A stretch of DNA of 42,901 bases from an uncultured Collinsella sp. GTDB lineage: Bacteria; Actinomycetota; Coriobacteriia; Coriobacteriales; Coriobacteriaceae. Within the stretch, counting starts at the first letter, position 1; each line of letters begins with the position of its first letter. Shown piece by piece: positions 30,200 through 38,879 of the stretch. The translations under genes and the position numbers were made by a program. The DNA lies in the NCBI GenBank assembly GCA_900547765.1, contig URIA01000013.1, forward strand, positions 1 through 42,901. The letters run 5' to 3'. The notes beneath the pieces are model-generated. The model did not search any database and was not told the origin of the DNA. It saw nothing but the letters and a program-made list of their open reading frames with translations.

Positions 30200-30985
30200 T
30201 TATGCGGCGGAGGAGGCATCGTCCTCGTCCAGGGCGGCGAAGAGCTTCTTGCCGTCGAGGAGACGTGTGGTGACGTTTCTCATTCGGCCGATCTCTACGG
30301 TACGCAACGTGTCATCGGCGCCTCGCGCGTCATAGACCGTTCCCAGCAAATACGAGATGCCGTCTCGTTGCTTGATGGCAAAGGGCCGGAGTGTCATCCG
30401 TGCCACTTCGACCTCTCCGCGTGCCGTGACACTCGAAATATCAAAACTCACCGTGGTTCCGTGGTCGATGGCCTGCTCGATGAGCTCGCAGGCATCGATG
30501 CGCTTGACGGGCGTGCGTGTGGCCTTGGTGGATTTGTCGCCTGCGCTTGGAGCAGGCTCGGGTGCATCGAGGTAGCCGCGAACGTCGGCACTCGCCATGG
30601 CGACCAGGTGCTGCGCCATGCTCTTTCGAATGGCGATGGGCGTGGAGCGGTTGCGCATGACCATGCCGTGGAGCCGGATGATCTCTTCGTCGGTGAGCGG
30701 ACGGGTCAAGAGTCGATAGCCCACGCCGCGCTTGTACTCAATTTCGTATCCGGCATGGCGAAGTGCGGAGATGGCGGTGTAGATGCTGCGCCGCGCCGCC
30801 GAGATGGGCATGCGGGCGGGGTCGTCGGGATGGGCGAGGCGCCGGATCAACTCATCGGAAAGCATGGCCTTGTCCTCGCCGGTGTTTTCGCTTAATAGTT
30901 GCAGGATGCGAACGGCGCGATAGGCTGCCATCGAGGCGGCGCCCCTCGTCGTGGTCTCGTAAGTTTCAACAGCGGTTTCGGTCAT
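30200..30985 (-). CDS. WYL-like helix-turn-helix transcriptional regulator
   Basis: A 261-residue probable regulator. The N-terminal third contains a winged helix-turn-helix region (YRAVRILQLLSENTG through SIYTAISALRHAGYEIEYKR to GVGYRLL). The C-terminal part (about 165-250) resembles a WYL-type ligand-binding domain (AIDHGTTVSFDISSV, then LRPFAIKQRDGISYLLGTVYD). WYL regulators sense small molecules or nucleic acid ends. I start it at the ATG at 30985; a GTG three codons upstream is too close to AAAGGA. It lies 160 bases upstream of the importer operon in the same orientation, so it may control it. The ligand is unknown. Confidence 0.75.
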   Translation of the reverse strand: MTETAVETYETTTRGAASMAAYRAVRILQLLSENTGEDKAMLSDELIRRLAHPDDPARMPISAARRSIYTAISALRHAGYEIEYKRGVGYRLLTRPLTDEEIIRLHGMVMRNRSTPIAIRKSMAQHLVAMASADVRGYLDAPEPAPSAGDKSTKATRTPVKRIDACELIEQAIDHGTTVSFDISSVTARGEVEVARMTLRPFAIKQRDGISYLLGTVYDARGADDTLRTVEIGRMRNVTTRLLDGKKLFAALDEDDASSAA

Positions 30986-31102
30986 GGCGCCCACGTCCTT
31001 TCCGTTTTGGGTGGCGACGGTATGGAGCCTAGGACGCGGGGCTTTCCCAGGGGTGCAGGACGCCCTGGGCGGTCGGTAGCCGTCGGCAAGCGGCGGGTCG
31101 AG

Positions 31103-31166
31103 TTTTCAACAGCCCTGCCCAACTGACCAAAAACTTGCCAAAAGATTGACGGATGCTGTTGAAAAA
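31103..31166. repeat. Perfect 11-bp inverted repeat downstream of asnS
   Basis: TTTTCAACAGC (31103-31113) and GCTGTTGAAAA (31156-31166). It lies between the regulator gene's promoter side and the asnS terminator, and could be an operator for the minus-strand regulator or part of a longer 3' structure. Confidence 0.5.
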
Positions 31167-31195
31167 AGCGCCCCTCGGCTTGCCGAGAGGCGCTG
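31163..31195 (-). terminator. Terminator of asnS (minus strand)
   Basis: AGCGCCTCTCGGC pairs with GCCGAGGGGCGCT (minus strand) with one G-U pair, followed by TTTTT. Confidence 0.85.
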
Positions 31196-31234
31196 GCGTG
31201 ATGCGCTGGAACGTGTTTGGTGGCGCTGTGGCGA

Positions 31235-32638
31235 TTAGAAGTCGGCGTTGCCCACGGTGCGCGGGTGCGGCAGGACGTCGCGGATGTTGCCCACGCCGGT
31301 CAGATACATGACCAAGCGCTCGAAGCCCAGACCGTAGCCGGCGTGCTTGCAGGAACCGTAGCGGCGCAGGTCAAGGTAGTACTTGTACTGCTCGGGATTC
31401 ATGCCCAGGTCCTTGATGCGGGCCTCGAGCAGATCCAGGCGCTCCTCGCGCTGGGAGCCGCCGATAATCTCGCCGATACCCGGCACCAGGCAGTCGGCGG
31501 CGGCGACGGTCTTGCCGTCCTCGTTCATGCGCATGTAGAACGCCTTGATCTCGGCCGGGTAGTCGGTTACGAAGGTCGGGCGCTTAAAGTGCTCCTCGGT
31601 CAGGAAACGCTCGTGCTCGGTTTGCAGGTCGATGCCCCAGCTCACGGGATAGTCAAACTTGTGACCGGCGGCGACGGCCTGCTCCAGGATTTCGACGGCC
31701 TCGGTATAGGTGACGCGGGCAAAGTCGGAGTTTGCCACGTGGTCCAGACGCTCGAGCAGACCCTTGTCCACAAACTTGTTGAGCATATTGAGCTCGTCGG
31801 GGCAGGTGGCCATAACGTCCTTAAGGACGTACTTGAGCATGGCCTCGGCGTTATCCATGTAGTCGTTAAGGTCGGCAAAGGCCATCTCGGGCTCGATCAT
31901 CCAAAACTCGGCGGCGTGGCGCGTGGTGTTGGAGTTTTCGGCGCGGAAGGTGGGGCCAAAGGTGTACACGTCGCCAAAGGCCATGGCAAAGTTCTCGGCA
32001 TTGAGCTGGCCGGACACGGTAAGGCTCGCGTGCTTGCCAAAGAAGTCCTGACTCCAGTCGACCTCGCCGGACTCGGTGAGGGGCGGATTTTTGGGGTCGA
32101 GCGTGGTCACGCGGAACATCTCGCCGGCGCCCTCGCAGTCACTCGTGGTGATGATGGGGGTGTTGACGTAGACAAAGCCCTGCTCCTGGAAGAAGCGGTG
32201 GATGGCGGCAGCCGCGACAGAACGGATGCGGAACACGGCGCGGAACAGGTTGGTGCGCGGGCGCAGGTGCTGCTGGGTGCGCAGGAACTCGACGGTTGCG
32301 CGCTTCTTCTGCAGCGGGTAATCCGGGGCGCTGACGCCCTCGACCTCAATGGAGGTGGCAGAAAGCTCGAAAGGCTGGGGCGCATCGGGGGTCAGCTTGA
32401 CGGTGCCGGTGCAAATGAGTGCGGCCGAGACGTTTTGATGGGCGATCTCGTCGTAGTTGTCGAGTGCCTCGCGGTTCATGACGACCTGCAGGTCGCGGAA
32501 GCAGCTGCCGTCGTTGAGCGTAACAAAGCCAAAGTTCTTCATGTCGCGGATGGACTTGACCCAGCCGGCGACGGTGACGGTCTGGCCGCCAAGCGACTCG
32601 GCATCGGCGTAAAGCTGCGCGATTTTGGTGCGGTTCAC
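31235..32638 (-). CDS. asnS: Asparaginyl-tRNA synthetase
   Basis: A 467-residue class IIb tRNA synthetase, the same length as E. coli AsnS (466). The OB-fold anticodon-binding domain (about 15-105) contains VTVAGWVKSIRDMKNFGFVTL. The catalytic core has class II motifs: motif 1 region around RIRSVAAAAIHRFFQEQGFVYVNTP, motif 2 FGPTFRAENSNTTRHAAEFWMIEPE and motif 3 GYGLGFERLVMYLTG. The start is GTG at 32638, four bases after GGGAGGA; the upstream ATG at 32650 has no such site. It has its own terminator and is apparently monocistronic. Confidence 0.96.
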   Translation of the reverse strand: MNRTKIAQLYADAESLGGQTVTVAGWVKSIRDMKNFGFVTLNDGSCFRDLQVVMNREALDNYDEIAHQNVSAALICTGTVKLTPDAPQPFELSATSIEVEGVSAPDYPLQKKRATVEFLRTQQHLRPRTNLFRAVFRIRSVAAAAIHRFFQEQGFVYVNTPIITTSDCEGAGEMFRVTTLDPKNPPLTESGEVDWSQDFFGKHASLTVSGQLNAENFAMAFGDVYTFGPTFRAENSNTTRHAAEFWMIEPEMAFADLNDYMDNAEAMLKYVLKDVMATCPDELNMLNKFVDKGLLERLDHVANSDFARVTYTEAVEILEQAVAAGHKFDYPVSWGIDLQTEHERFLTEEHFKRPTFVTDYPAEIKAFYMRMNEDGKTVAAADCLVPGIGEIIGGSQREERLDLLEARIKDLGMNPEQYKYYLDLRRYGSCKHAGYGLGFERLVMYLTGVGNIRDVLPHPRTVGNADF

Positions 32639-32746
32639 GTATCCTCCCATAACGGTTGAATGATAGTTATCCATACAGTTCGATATTCTAGCAGCTCGGC
32701 TCATTTGGGCTATACGGATAAGGCATTGGCGGGATGGTTTTTCAAA

Positions 32747-32782
32747 CGAAAAGCGCCTGCGGCCAAATGGTCGCGGGCGCTT
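32747..32782 (-). terminator. Terminator of the PTS IIA gene (minus strand)
   Basis: AAGCGCCCGCGACC pairs with GGCCGCAGGCGCTT across a 4-base loop on the minus strand (32751-32782), with two G-U-type pairs, followed by TTCG with several T residues. Confidence 0.75.
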
Positions 32783-32819
32783 GACGAGGTGCCTTTTGGC
32801 TGTGTGGCGCGGGGCCTGG

Positions 32820-33383
32820 CTACTTGGTCTTGGCTACCAGCAGCGGGTCGCCCAGCTTGACGAGCGGGTTGCCGCCGATAAGCGTGCCGGACTCGCCGAC
32901 ATGGTCGATGCTCTTAAGACGATCGAGCTCGGAGACGATGACGGTCACGATGTCCTCGTGACCGGCGGCCTTGATGGCCTCGCGGTCGAAACTGATGAGC
33001 GGCTGGCCTGCCTTGACCGTGTCACCCATCTCGACAAAGCGGGCAAAACCTTTGCCGTTCATTTCCACGGTGCCCAGGCCAACATGGATGAACACGCGAA
33101 GACCGTCCTCGGTGATCATGCCGATGGAGTGGTTGGTGACGGTGGTGGCGCCGATGCGGCCGTTGGCGGGCGCATAGATGGTGCCGGTAATGGGCTCGAT
33201 GCCGTAGCCCTGACCGAGCATACCCGAGGCGATGGTCTCATCGGGAACCTCATCGAGGTTGACGAGCACGCCGTTGACGGGGGCGTAGATGACGCCTTCG
33301 CGGGTGGCGAAGCTTGCTGCGGGCGGAACGGATGCCTCGCCCGTCGAGGTGAAGGTGGACTTAAGCGAATCGAGCAGACCCAT
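32820..33383 (-). CDS. PTS glucose-type EIIA domain protein
   Basis: A 187-residue single-domain phosphocarrier of the PTS, related to E. coli IIA-Glc (Crr). The two active-site histidines are visible, H85 in TVTNHSIGM and H100 in VFIHVGLGTVEMNGKGF, spaced 15 as in Crr (75 and 90). The latter takes phosphate from HPr and passes it to an EIIB domain. I start it at 33383 after GGAGG; longer readings extend through the promoter region. No EIIBC gene is adjacent, so it must serve a permease elsewhere. It might also have regulatory roles, as Crr does. Confidence 0.92.
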   Translation of the reverse strand: MGLLDSLKSTFTSTGEASVPPAASFATREGVIYAPVNGVLVNLDEVPDETIASGMLGQGYGIEPITGTIYAPANGRIGATTVTNHSIGMITEDGLRVFIHVGLGTVEMNGKGFARFVEMGDTVKAGQPLISFDREAIKAAGHEDIVTVIVSELDRLKSIDHVGESGTLIGGNPLVKLGDPLLVAKTK

Positions 33384-33626
33384 AGTTGCCTCCAACTTAA
33401 ATAGGCGCATATCGCGCGCTTGGTTTGCCGGAAACGTTTCATATGTGTTTCGCGGCTTGGTCAACGCCCCTATTTTACGCTGCTCAACGATACCTCTGAA
33501 CTGGGATTATGTGATATATCAGTTGAAGGGAAACTTATTGCTGGAGTGTTTCTTCGCCACGGGCTCAAGTGGGGTACGCTTAGACGCGAAAAACAAGGGC
33601 GCATAATCTGCGCGAAGGGAGCACAT

Positions 33627-34526
33627 ATGATTGTCGAGAACCATGCGCTGTGGGGCGAGGAGCCGACCGAGGAGTATCCGGCGACGTTTACGTATTTGGG
33701 TGCCGAGCCGCTGCCCGATAAGCCGAATGGCCGCCGCCCTGCCGTGATTATCTGCGGCGGAGGTGCGTTTACGCATATCGCTCCGCATGAGCAGGATCCC
33801 GTGGCGTTTGCGTTTTTGGACCGCGGCTACCAGGCCTTTGTGCTCAACTATGTGACAAGTGGCACGGGCGACGTGAGCTTTCCTCACCCGCAGGCAGACC
33901 TTGCCAAGATGGTCGCCACGGTTCGCGCCAACGCCGACGAGTGGCATGTCGATCCCAAGCGCGTGTGCGTCGTGGGCTTCTCGGCAGGCGGCATGATCTG
34001 CGCTTCGCTGGCAACGCAATGGAAGACTGGTCCCTTCGCGGCGCTTGCCGGGTCGCGTCCGGACGACATTCGTCCCGATGCCGTGGTGCTGGGCTATCCG
34101 CTGCTCGACTTTGCCTATGTGCGCGACATGCAGACGCGCGACCCGCGCATCGACCTGCGCGTTCCCAAGACGGGTGGCAAGACGGGGCGCGATTTGCTCA
34201 ACGACTATCTGTCGATGGTGACGGGCGGTGAGGCGACCGACGAGCACCTGGCCGACATCTGCCCCACCACGCATGTTTCGCGTCAGATGCCGCCGACCTT
34301 TGTGTGGGGCGTGTCCGACGACAAGACGGCGCCGATCGCGCAGGTCTATCCGTTTGCGCAGCGCATGGCCGAGGAGGGCGTCGCTTGCGAGATGCACGTC
34401 TTTGACCAAGGTGGTCACGGGCTTTCGCTCGGCAACGCCAACACCGCGGTCGATAACGAGGACAAGCAGGTGGCGGTCCGTCCTTGGATCCGCCTGGCCT
34501 TCCGTTTCCTGGAGCGCCATATGTAA
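33627..34526 (+). CDS. Alpha/beta hydrolase, acetyl-esterase-like
   Basis: A 299-residue alpha/beta hydrolase without signal peptide, probably a cytoplasmic esterase acting on acylated sugars or similar. The oxyanion region is VIICGGGAFTHIAPHEQD (40-57), the nucleophile Ser119 sits in VVGFSAGGM (GxSxG), the likely acid is in WGVSDDKTAP and the His in GGHGLSLGN. These features match bacterial esterases of the BD-FAE/acetyl xylan esterase kind. I start it at 33627, after GAAGGGAG; a longer frame begins over 200 bases upstream without a site. The small gene at 34574 follows 47 bases later. Confidence 0.85.
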   Translation: MIVENHALWGEEPTEEYPATFTYLGAEPLPDKPNGRRPAVIICGGGAFTHIAPHEQDPVAFAFLDRGYQAFVLNYVTSGTGDVSFPHPQADLAKMVATVRANADEWHVDPKRVCVVGFSAGGMICASLATQWKTGPFAALAGSRPDDIRPDAVVLGYPLLDFAYVRDMQTRDPRIDLRVPKTGGKTGRDLLNDYLSMVTGGEATDEHLADICPTTHVSRQMPPTFVWGVSDDKTAPIAQVYPFAQRMAEEGVACEMHVFDQGGHGLSLGNANTAVDNEDKQVAVRPWIRLAFRFLERHM

Positions 34527-34573
34527 AAGTAGACTACTTGCCCGTTTCAAAAAGTCTGCTTAGAGGAGGAGCC

Positions 34574-34894
34574 ATGCTTGAGGGTACGTATGTGGTTTCG
34601 GCCCAGACGCTGGTGGGGAGTAAACGCGGCGAGGTGACGTTTTCACATGGGGTGAACGGCGTGCTCAGGGCAGTACTAAACGTCAGGGGTCTCAATATCG
34701 CTCTCTCGAGTGCCCGCGCTGAGGGCGATTTCTTTGAGCTCTCGGGTACTATCTCCCACGTCTTGATGGGCAAGGCGCCCTTTACATGCACGGGGTCAGT
34801 CGAGGGTGATCGACTCACTGCTACCGCGCGGTCGGGTTCCGTTTCGATCTCGCTGAGCGGTATGCGCAAAGAGCTTTCGGGGCGCACCGCATAA
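34574..34894 (+). CDS. Small protein of unknown function
   Basis: A 106-residue protein I do not recognise. It starts MLEGTYVVSAQTLVGSKRGE after AGAGGAGGA and has alternating hydrophobic and polar residues throughout, which suggests an all-beta fold: strands around GEVTFSHG, GVLRAVLNVRG, LNIALSSAR, FFELSGTISH and GDRLTATARSGSVSISLSG. No membrane segment and no Cys pair capable of metal binding. Coriobacteriia often carry such short beta-rich proteins beside hydrolases, but I infer nothing about its role. It follows the esterase by 47 bases and could be cotranscribed. Confidence 0.65.
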   Translation: MLEGTYVVSAQTLVGSKRGEVTFSHGVNGVLRAVLNVRGLNIALSSARAEGDFFELSGTISHVLMGKAPFTCTGSVEGDRLTATARSGSVSISLSGMRKELSGRTA

Positions 34895-34918
34895 AGTTTG
34901 CGCAGGTAAACATCGGTA

Positions 34919-35015
34919 TTTGACTTTATAAAATAGTTCAGAGCGCTATCATTTGTCGTTACGAGTTGGTTAGCCCCGGTAAACGGTTAACCGCGTCTAA
35001 CGAAAGGATGAGCGC
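34919..35015 (+). promoter_or_regulatory. Upstream region of feoAB with repeated GGTTAxCC motif
   Basis: TTGACT at 34920 may be a -35. GGTTAGCC (34968-34975) and GGTTAACC (34985-34992) are near-identical words 17 bases apart, and CGGTTAACCG is a perfect palindrome. An iron-responsive DtxR/IdeR-type operator would be expected here, but the match to its consensus is weak. Confidence 0.35.
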
Positions 35016-37376
35016 GTGAAGCTCGATACGCTCGAGATTGGAAAGGACGCCGTTGTCGCATCGGTGGCATCGGACGATCAGGCACTCCGACAGCATATTT
35101 TGGACATGGGCCTAACGCCGGGCACCGAAGTCACCATGATGAAGTACGCTCCTATGGGCGACCCGCTCGAGATTCGCCTGCGTGGCTACGAGTTGACGCT
35201 GCGCAAGGACGATGCTGCTCGCATCGAGCTCGTGGGTGTTCACGACACAGACACGGGTCCGCGCACTAACGCCGCAATCGGCACGACGGAGCACCCGGCA
35301 CTTGGCGAGGGGACGTATTCGCCCCGTGCGGCAAAAACGGCCGTGCCCGAGGGTGCGCCGCTGCATTTCGCCCTCGCCGGCAACCAAAACTGCGGTAAGA
35401 CCACGCTGTTCAACCAGCTTACGGGCTCCAACCAACATGTCGGTAACTTTCCCGGCGTGACGGTCGACCGCAAAGATGGCACCATCCGTAACCATCCCGA
35501 GGCGAGCGTTACCGACCTGCCCGGCATTTACTCCCTGTCGCCGTACACAGGCGAGGAGGTCGTGAGCCGTCAGTTCATCCTCGACGAGCGTCCGGACGCC
35601 ATCATCGACATCATTGACGCCACCAACATCGAGCGCAACCTGTACCTGACACTGCAGCTCATGGAGCTTGACCGTCCTATGGTCATCGCGCTCAACATGA
35701 TGGACGAGGTGACCGCCAACGGCGGCGCCGTAGACGTCAACTTGCTCGAGAGCCTGTTGGGCGTGCCCGTTGTCCCCATTAGCGCTGCCCGCAACGAGGG
35801 CATCGGCGAGCTGGTGGACCACGCCCTGCACGTGGCGCGGTTCCGCGAGCGCCCTGGTCGCCTGGACTTTTGCGCGCCCGACGGTCCGGACGGCGGTGCG
35901 CTGCATCGCTGCATCCACGGTATTGCTAACCTGATCGAGGACCATGCCGTGACGGCGCACATCCCGGTGCGCTTTGCGGCGACCAAGCTGGTCGAGGGCG
36001 ATGAGCTGGTAACCGAGGCGCTTCACCTGGATCGCAATGAGCTCGACGCTATCGAGCACATCATCACCCAGATGGAGGGCGAGGCCGGCACCGACCGCCT
36101 ATCTGCACTGGCCGATATGCGTTTTAGCTTTATCGGCGACGTGTGCGGGCGTTGCGTCGTCAAGCCGCACGAGAGCCGCGAGCACGTGCGCTCCGTCAAG
36201 ATTGACCGCATCCTGACAGGTCGTTACACAGCCATTCCGGCGTTTCTGGTGATCATGGGCCTCGTCTTTTGGCTGACGTTTGGCGTGATCGGCGCGGCGT
36301 TGCAGGGACTCATGGAGGACGGTATCGCTGCCATCATCGCCTCGGCCGATGCGGGCCTCAAGGCGTTCGGTACCAACGACGTGGTGCGCTCGCTGGCTGT
36401 CGACGGCGTGCTTACGGGCGTGGGCAGTGTGCTGACCTTCCTGCCGATTATCGTCGTGCTCTTTTTGTTCCTCTCCATTCTGGAAGACTCCGGATACATG
36501 GCGCGCGTGGCCTTTGTCATGGATAAGGTGTTGCGTCGTTTTGGCCTGTCGGGCCGCAGTTTCGTGCCCATGCTCGTCGGTTTTGGCTGCACCGTGCCGG
36601 CTATCATGTCGACCCGTACGCTCCCATCCGAGCACGACCGCAAGATGACGGTCATGCTCACGCCGTTTATGAGCTGCTCAGCCAAGCTGCCGGTTTACGG
36701 CTTGCTGTGCGGGGCGTTTTTCCCGCAGGCGACGGTTCCCGCCATGGTCTCGCTCTATCTGATTGGCATTGCGGTCGGTTGCATCGCGGCTTTGGTGCTC
36801 AACCGCACGGCATTTAAGGGCGACCCGGTGCCGTTTATCATGGAGCTTCCCAACTACCGCCTGCCGAGCGTCAAGACGACAGTGATGCTGGCATGGGATA
36901 AGGCCAAGGACTTTATTACCAAGGCCTTTACCATTATCTTTGCCGCTACCGTGGTCATCTGGTTCCTTCAGACGTTCGACATTCGCTTTAATGTGGTCGC
37001 CGATCAGTCGCAAAGCCTGCTTGCGGGCCTCGGCAGCATCATCGCGCCGGCGCTGGCGCCGCTTGGGTTTGGCGACTGGCGTGCGTCCACGGCGCTCGTC
37101 ACCGGACTTATCGCCAAGGAGAGCGTCATATCGACGCTCACGGTGCTTTTGGGCGCGACCTCGCCCGCGGCACTGTCGACCATGTTTTCGCCGTTTACTG
37201 CCTATGTGTTTCTGGTCTTTACGCTGCTGTATCCGCCCTGCGTGGCTGCCATCGGCGCCGTCAAGAGCGAGCTGGGCGCGCGCTACGCCGTTGCCGTGTT
37301 CGCGTTTCAGGTGGCAGTCGCCTGGATCGTGGCGTTTGTCGTGCATTCGGCGGGCATATTGCTGGGGTTGGCTTAG
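35016..37376 (+). CDS. FeoA-FeoB fusion, ferrous iron transporter
   Basis: A 786-residue protein in which a FeoA-like SH3 domain (about 1-78, LDTLEIGKDAVVASV through ILDMGLTPGTEVTMMKYAPMGDP) is fused to FeoB. The FeoB GTPase domain has G1 GNQNCGKTT from residue 122, G2/switch VGNFPGVTVDR, G3 DLPGIYSLSPYTGEE and G4 NMMDE. The membrane part (about 400-786) has the duplicated Gate signatures GLSGRSFVPMLVGFGCTVPAIM with the MSTRT motif and, later, GLIAKESVIST. It imports Fe2+ through the cytoplasmic membrane. The start is GTG at 35016, seven bases after GAAAGGA. FeoA and FeoB are separate genes in most bacteria; FeoC is absent. Confidence 0.95.
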   Translation: MKLDTLEIGKDAVVASVASDDQALRQHILDMGLTPGTEVTMMKYAPMGDPLEIRLRGYELTLRKDDAARIELVGVHDTDTGPRTNAAIGTTEHPALGEGTYSPRAAKTAVPEGAPLHFALAGNQNCGKTTLFNQLTGSNQHVGNFPGVTVDRKDGTIRNHPEASVTDLPGIYSLSPYTGEEVVSRQFILDERPDAIIDIIDATNIERNLYLTLQLMELDRPMVIALNMMDEVTANGGAVDVNLLESLLGVPVVPISAARNEGIGELVDHALHVARFRERPGRLDFCAPDGPDGGALHRCIHGIANLIEDHAVTAHIPVRFAATKLVEGDELVTEALHLDRNELDAIEHIITQMEGEAGTDRLSALADMRFSFIGDVCGRCVVKPHESREHVRSVKIDRILTGRYTAIPAFLVIMGLVFWLTFGVIGAALQGLMEDGIAAIIASADAGLKAFGTNDVVRSLAVDGVLTGVGSVLTFLPIIVVLFLFLSILEDSGYMARVAFVMDKVLRRFGLSGRSFVPMLVGFGCTVPAIMSTRTLPSEHDRKMTVMLTPFMSCSAKLPVYGLLCGAFFPQATVPAMVSLYLIGIAVGCIAALVLNRTAFKGDPVPFIMELPNYRLPSVKTTVMLAWDKAKDFITKAFTIIFAATVVIWFLQTFDIRFNVVADQSQSLLAGLGSIIAPALAPLGFGDWRASTALVTGLIAKESVISTLTVLLGATSPAALSTMFSPFTAYVFLVFTLLYPPCVAAIGAVKSELGARYAVAVFAFQVAVAWIVAFVVHSAGILLGLA

Positions 37377-37421
37377 TTTTTTATTGACGGCGCAACCTCT
37401 GTGTATTGAGTTGATTGCGGC

Positions 37422-37463
37422 CCCGCATCTGTACTGACGGATGCGGGACCGTTGCTATATAAT
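37422..37463 (+). promoter_or_regulatory. Promoter of the MFS exporter with overlapping inverted repeat
   Basis: TATAAT at 37458-37463, a perfect -10, with CTGACG at 37434-37439 as -35 (18-base spacing). CCCGCATC (37422-37429) and GATGCGGG (37440-37447) form a perfect 8-bp inverted repeat across the -35, a likely operator or a hairpin ending feoAB. The start codon is 38 bases past the -10. Confidence 0.6.
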
Positions 37464-37500
37464 CGCCCACCGCTCAAGACAATCGGAGAGGTTTTCCTAT

Positions 37501-38697
37501 ATGGCTCAGGCAAGACAAGATGGCATCTCACTCAAGCAGTGGCTCCCGCTTATCGGGCTCGCCTGTTGCGCATTCGTATTCAACACGTCGGAGTTCATGC
37601 CCATTGGCCTTCTGACTGATATTGCCGCGTCGTTCTCGCTCACCGAGGCCCAGGCCGGCATCATGATCTCGGTCTACGCCTGGGGCGTCATGCTGCTGTC
37701 GTTGCCGCTTATGGTGTTTGCCTCGCGCTTTGAGTTCAAGCGGATGCTGCTCGGCGTGCTCGCCGTGTTCTCGCTGGGCCAGTTCCTGTCCGCCGTGGCG
37801 CCTACCTATCCTATTTTGGTTTGCGCACGTCTGGTGGTCGCCTGCGCGCATGCCGTGTTCTGGTCGGTCGCCTCGATTATGGCCTCGCGCCTGGTCGACA
37901 GTCGCCACGGGGCGCTCGCCATCAGCATGATCGCCACGGGCTCGTCTATCGCGCAGATCTTTGGCCTGCCGATCGGCCGCGCCATCGGGCTGGCCGTGGG
38001 CTGGCGCATGACGTTTGCCGTGGTCGGGGCCCTCTCAGCCATCGCGGTCGTCTACCAGGCCGCGGTGTTCCCGGCCATGCCGGCGGGCGAGCGCTTTACC
38101 GTCAAACAGCTGCCCGAGCTGCTCAAGAACCCGTTCCTGGTCGCGCTCTACGCGGTCACGGTTTTTATGGCGACCGGCTATTACGCAAGCTACAGCTACA
38201 TTGAGCCTTTCCTGGCGCAGGTCGCACACGTCGACGCGGGCGCCATCACCATGACGCTGACGGCGTTTGGCTTCTCCGGTCTGGTGGGCAGCTGGCTGTT
38301 TGGCCGCCTGTTCGACGGGCACCGCTTCCCGTTCTTGGCTATCACGCTCTCCGGCGTTCCGGTGGCCCTGCTGCTCATGGGTCCGGTCGCATCGTCGCTC
38401 GTGGCAGTGCTTGCCGTCTGCGCGCTGTGGGGTTGCTGCGCCACGGCCTTTAACGTGGCGTTTCAGGCCGAGCTCATCAAGTACACGCCGGCGGATTCGT
38501 CGGCCGTCGCCATGTCGATCTTCTCGGGCCTGTTCAATCTGGGCATCGGCACGGGCACCGCAATCGGCGGCGCCGTGGTTTCGGGTCCCGGTATCGCTTG
38601 GATCGGCTTCGTGGGCGGGGCGATTACCGTCGTGGGCGTCATCCTCGCCATCACCGTGCTGTTCCCGGCCATACGCCGTGCAAAGCCCGTCGCCTAA
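37501..38697 (+). CDS. MFS exporter, SotB/DHA1-type
   Basis: A 398-residue major facilitator with twelve predicted membrane segments. It resembles the SotB/YdhP group (sugar or drug efflux): N-terminal FNTSEFMPIGLLTDIAASF matches the 'TSEFMPIGLL' start of that group, the loop 2-3 has FEFKRMLL, and TM5 contains ISMIATGSSIAQIFGLPIGRAIG. I start it at 37501 (MAQARQDG), after GGAGAGG; an upstream in-frame ATG overlaps the -10 box. It is monocistronic with its own promoter. Whether it exports arabinose/IPTG-like sugars or drugs is not predictable. Confidence 0.85.
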   Translation: MAQARQDGISLKQWLPLIGLACCAFVFNTSEFMPIGLLTDIAASFSLTEAQAGIMISVYAWGVMLLSLPLMVFASRFEFKRMLLGVLAVFSLGQFLSAVAPTYPILVCARLVVACAHAVFWSVASIMASRLVDSRHGALAISMIATGSSIAQIFGLPIGRAIGLAVGWRMTFAVVGALSAIAVVYQAAVFPAMPAGERFTVKQLPELLKNPFLVALYAVTVFMATGYYASYSYIEPFLAQVAHVDAGAITMTLTAFGFSGLVGSWLFGRLFDGHRFPFLAITLSGVPVALLLMGPVASSLVAVLAVCALWGCCATAFNVAFQAELIKYTPADSSAVAMSIFSGLFNLGIGTGTAIGGAVVSGPGIAWIGFVGGAITVVGVILAITVLFPAIRRAKPVA

Positions 38698-38712
38698 TCA
38701 CGTCCCCTCATC

Positions 38713-38779
38713 AGTTGCGGTGGAATACGGACTGTTGGGCCCAATAAACCCGGCAAACAGTCCGTATTTCACCGCAACT
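38713..38779. repeat. Long palindrome type D between MFS exporter and amylase
   Basis: The 24-base arm at 38713-38736 pairs with 38756-38779 at 23 of 24 positions, with a 19-base loop. Arms read AGTTGCGGTGGAATACGGAC.../...AACAGTCCGTATTTCACCGCAACT. It lacks a T-run, so it is probably not a simple terminator. Only one copy lies in this window. Confidence 0.8.
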
Positions 38780-38879
38780 TAGAAAGGGGCTGGTGCAGCT
38801 AAAAGAGCCCCGTCCCAAAATAGCTACCCTGCTGGGCATACAATGGATGTCGTTGTGTTGGGCTTACCGGGAGGTTGCT

